From assembly GCF_937958535.1 (NCBI RefSeq), contig NZ_CALGNQ010000012.1:1-5838 (forward strand): a stretch of 5,838 bases of DNA. The letters are read 5' to 3'. The notes under the pieces were generated by a model. The model saw only the letters and a program-made list of their open reading frames with translations. It ran no database searches and was not told where the DNA came from. Position 1 is the stretch's first letter. Each line of letters starts with the position of its first letter. Below, in pieces: positions 3,717-5,838 of this stretch. A program made the translations under genes and the position numbers. The stretch comes from an uncultured Georgenia sp. (GTDB lineage Bacteria > Actinomycetota > Actinomycetes > Actinomycetales > Actinomycetaceae).

Positions 3717-5838
3717 TCAGCCGACCGGCACGCGCTCCCGCACGAGCTCGAGCACCTGGGCCGCCGCCCGGTCCGCCCCTGCGATGAGCGGGGAGGGCAC
3801 GCCGGGCGTCGCGCCGATGGCCGATCCGGGCTGGACGTCACCGGCCGGGATGCCGATGACGATGACCTGCGGGTCGGGCCGCCCCCCGGCGTCGACGAGG
3901 TGGAACTCCTCCGGGGTGCAGTCCAGGCTGCGGGTGCGCACCACGCTGCCGTCCGGCGCGGTGCGCGCGTGGAGCCGGGCACGGCCGGAGTCGAGGAGCG
4001 AGCGGAGCAGCGGGTCGTCCGTCACGTCCGCGTGGCCCTTCGACATCCGCGTCTCGACGAAGGCGCGCACGCGGTGCTCCCGGCCCACCACCTGGGTGCG
4101 CGCGACGAACCGGCCGTCCTCCACGGTCACCGTCAGCCCCTCGCCGAGCAGCTCGACGACGCCGGCCCGCACGAGCGCGAGCAGCTGCGCCGTGCGCTCC
4201 GGCGGTGGGCCGGAGGCGAGGGCCAGGCCCAGCGCGTCGAACCAGCCGCGCACGTCGCGCGTCACCGACGCCGGGTGGATCGCCCCCGCCCGGACGAGCC
4301 CGGCGACCTGACCGCGCAGCACGGCCATCGCGCGGTTGACCGCCGAGCGCGGGCTGGCGAACGGCCGGGTGATCGACTCGTGCTCGGCGGCGACCCACTG
4401 CCGCGTCCATGCCCGCCACTGCTCGGGCAGCGGCCGGTGCACGTCGGGCCGGTCCAGCCGCTCGACGTCGAGCCACCGCTCGGGGGCCACGACGACGTCG
4501 CGCACGAGGGCGTTGAGGTCGGCGAGCTCGGTGGCCGCGATGCGGTCGAGCAGGTCGGCGGGCAGCTCGCCGTCGTCGGCCACCACCGACGGCACGGTCG
4601 TCGGGTGGTGCTGCACCAGCGTGGTCAGGTGCGCGACGACGAACTCGCGCGCGAGCTGGGGCCACACGTCACGGACGAAGTCCTGGTCGGGCACGGTGGC
4701 CGCCTGGGCGAACCACTCGCGGGTGGCCAGGCGCGGGACGTACCGCGGCGGGAAGCCGCCGTACCAGGACTTCGAGCGGTAGGGCAGGCCGCGGCGCGAG
4801 CCGACGAGCAGCCGGGGCTCGCGCCCCGAGGGCAGGTAGGTGAGGTCGAAGGGTGAGTCGCCGGGGACGAACCGGCCCCCGCGGCCGGCGGTGAGGACGG
4901 CGACGACGTCGAAGAAGTTCGCGCCCAGCCCCGCGACGACGACGTCCTCACCGGCCGGGACGACGTCCCAGTCCCGCTCGGCGGGCATCCCGGGCTCGAC
5001 GTAGACCAGCCCGTGCCGCTCGGCGGCGGCGATGCGCTCGCGGGTCTCGGGGGAGCGCTGCGCCTGGATCATCCCCTGGGCGAGGACGACGGCGCGGGTG
5101 CGGACCACCCGGCCGTCCGCCAGCCGCACGGTCCGCAGGGCGCGGGCCGGGTCGGCCTCACCGGTGGACCTGCCCGCCGTACCGGCGTCGCCGCCGCTCT
5201 CGCCCGCCGGGTCGATCCCGACCACGGTGCCGACCACGGCGGTGAGCTCGACCCCGCCGCGGGCGAGGATCGCCTCGAGCTGCTCGCGGAAGTACACGCC
5301 CTGGAGGCGACGGGTGGGGTAGGACCACGGCTCGACGGCCGCGGCCTCCGCCACCACCCAGTCCGGGCGGGGGCCGGCGCTCCACCCGGCGGACGGCGGC
5401 GCCGTCACCCGGGGCGCCCCCGCGACGACGTCACGCGCCCACTGGACGAGATCGGGGCCGGGGGTGACCGGCCCGCTCATCGGGGTGGAGTCGTCGGGGT
5501 AGATCGTCGTGTGGCCGCTGTAGGTGTTGTTGAGCAGCTCGGGGCTCTGGTCGGTGCGCCATGTCGCCCCGGCGCCCACCTCGAACCGGTCCACGACGAC
5601 GACCCGCACCGGCCGCTCGGCGCTGCCGCGGGCGGTCAGCCGCTCGACCACCGAGACCGCGCGCGGGCCGCCGCCGACGATGACGAGGTCGACCTCGGCC
5701 GCCCCCGCCGCGTCGGGACGTGCGCTGTCGGTGGGACGTGGGCTGTCGGTGGGAAGTGCGCTGTCGCTGGGAAGTGGGCTGTCGGTGGGACGTGGGCTGT
5801 GGGTGGGACGTGGGCTGTCGGTGGGAGGGGGGTTCTCG
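3717..5838 (-). CDS. FAD/NAD(P)-binding flavoprotein with N-terminal hexapeptide repeats, 5' end outside window
   Basis: 706 residues are visible; the frame stays open to the right edge. Numbering from the first complete codon (5835-5837), residues 1-42 are seven DSPRPT-like hexapeptides and 43-48 a short linker. Then VDLVIVGGGPRAVSVVERL begins the FAD-binding Rossmann fold (GGGPRA at 55-60), with the second strand VVVVDRFEVGAGATW (79-93). The family block containing LLNNTYSGHTTIYPDDS (101-117), MSGPVTPGP and YPTRRLQGVYFREQL follows, matching the FAD-NAD(P)-binding (NAD_binding_9) family. VVVAGLGANFFDVVAVL (299-315) is a second dinucleotide-binding motif. The C-terminus has VIVIGIPAG and PSPLIAGADRAAAQVL. 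The family is predicted to be cytoplasmic oxidoreductases; substrate and reaction are not known to me. A start at the GTG of 5651 would delete the GGGPRA motif and is rejected. No ATG, GTG or TTG occurs in frame between 5652 and 5837, so the start lies outside. Residues 209-232 are a Gly/Asp-rich low-complexity insertion. Convergent with the AI-2E gene. Confidence 0.9.
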   Translation of the reverse strand, partial: ENPPPTDSPRPTHSPRPTDSPLPSDSALPTDSPRPTDSARPDAAGAAEVDLVIVGGGPRAVSVVERLTARGSAERPVRVVVVDRFEVGAGATWRTDQSPELLNNTYSGHTTIYPDDSTPMSGPVTPGPDLVQWARDVVAGAPRVTAPPSAGWSAGPRPDWVVAEAAAVEPWSYPTRRLQGVYFREQLEAILARGGVELTAVVGTVVGIDPAGESGGDAGTAGRSTGEADPARALRTVRLADGRVVRTRAVVLAQGMIQAQRSPETRERIAAAERHGLVYVEPGMPAERDWDVVPAGEDVVVAGLGANFFDVVAVLTAGRGGRFVPGDSPFDLTYLPSGREPRLLVGSRRGLPYRSKSWYGGFPPRYVPRLATREWFAQAATVPDQDFVRDVWPQLAREFVVAHLTTLVQHHPTTVPSVVADDGELPADLLDRIAATELADLNALVRDVVVAPERWLDVERLDRPDVHRPLPEQWRAWTRQWVAAEHESITRPFASPRSAVNRAMAVLRGQVAGLVRAGAIHPASVTRDVRGWFDALGLALASGPPPERTAQLLALVRAGVVELLGEGLTVTVEDGRFVARTQVVGREHRVRAFVETRMSKGHADVTDDPLLRSLLDSGRARLHARTAPDGSVVRTRSLDCTPEEFHLVDAGGRPDPQVIVIGIPAGDVQPGSAIGATPGVPSPLIAGADRAAAQVLELVRERVPVG
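5658..5675 (-). other. FAD-binding glycine motif of the flavoprotein
   Basis: The minus strand encodes GGGPRA directly after the hydrophobic strand VDLVIV, the classic beta-strand, glycine turn, helix pattern that binds the FAD pyrophosphate. The last position is Ala where the textbook GxGxxG has Gly, a tolerated change. This motif proves that coding continues upstream of the first in-frame start codon at 5651. Confidence 0.85.
5712..5837 (-). repeat. Tandem repeat, seven 18-bp units, coding in frame
   Basis: On the minus strand the consensus unit is GACAGCCCACGTCCCACC, translating to DSPRPT. From N- to C-terminus the units read ENPPPT, DSPRPT, HSPRPT, DSPLPS, DSALPT, DSPRPT, DSARPD. Units two and six are identical, unit three differs by one base, and the first and last are the most degenerate, as expected for a tandem array eroding at its ends. 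The array may continue past the window edge. Its period is a multiple of 3, so copy-number change would not shift the reading frame. Confidence 0.92.

Noticed and set aside
3598..4856. Plus-strand open frames opposite the flavoprotein, including one starting in the convergent gap
   Set aside because: They are antisense to a gene with clear FAD-binding motifs and have the Arg/Ser/Ala-rich look of shadow frames.
5649..5651. GTG at 5651 as the flavoprotein start
   Set aside because: It would remove the VDLVIVGGGPRA segment that binds FAD, which is clearly encoded in frame just upstream.
5712..5837. CRISPR array
   Set aside because: The 18-bp units are directly adjacent with no unique spacers, and there are no cas genes.
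5731..5838. Plus-strand coding frame through the tandem repeat (VGRGLS-type units)
   Set aside because: The consensus unit is stop-free in all six frames, so openness says nothing by itself. Only the minus-strand frame joins a recognised domain.

Overview
The window is very GC-rich DNA, with almost every third codon position G or C, frequent GTG starts and short AGGAGG-type ribosome binding sites. This points to a high-GC Actinomycetota genome; a Micrococcales relative is my guess from overall style, not something the sequence proves. It looks like ordinary chromosome. I found no tRNA, rRNA, insertion sequence, phage gene or CRISPR array.

Layout from left to right. Positions 1-130 are a short leader with an imperfect 33-bp-period GC-rich repeat and a good ribosome binding site. 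Positions 131-2277 hold two translationally coupled genes with a 4-bp GTGA overlap. They encode membrane-anchored bacterial PH-domain proteins: a small one with one domain (YdbS-like) and a large one with three domains (YdbT-like). A 186-bp gap follows. It carries a near-exact copy of the end of the YdbT-like gene, including its stop codon, and ends in a candidate promoter placed for leaderless transcription. Positions 2464-3534 encode an AI-2E family membrane transporter/permease. A 182-bp convergent gap holds one candidate terminator hairpin for each side. From 3717 to the right edge, on the minus strand, lies a large FAD/NAD(P)-binding flavoprotein whose start is beyond the window.

The YdbS/YdbT pair probably forms one membrane complex, because the genes are coupled and the same pairing is known from Bacillus, where it belongs to an envelope-stress and bacteriocin-resistance regulon. 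The AI-2E gene appears to be its own transcription unit, and the flavoprotein is convergent and probably unrelated.

The most unusual structure is at the right edge. Seven 18-bp tandem units are read in frame as a DSPRPT-like hexapeptide repeat fused directly to the N-terminal FAD-binding Rossmann fold of the flavoprotein. No start codon occurs before that fold inside the window. I do not see a convincing new multi-gene system; the points worth a second look are this repeat, the duplicated stop-codon context behind the YdbT-like gene, and the probable leaderless start of the transporter.
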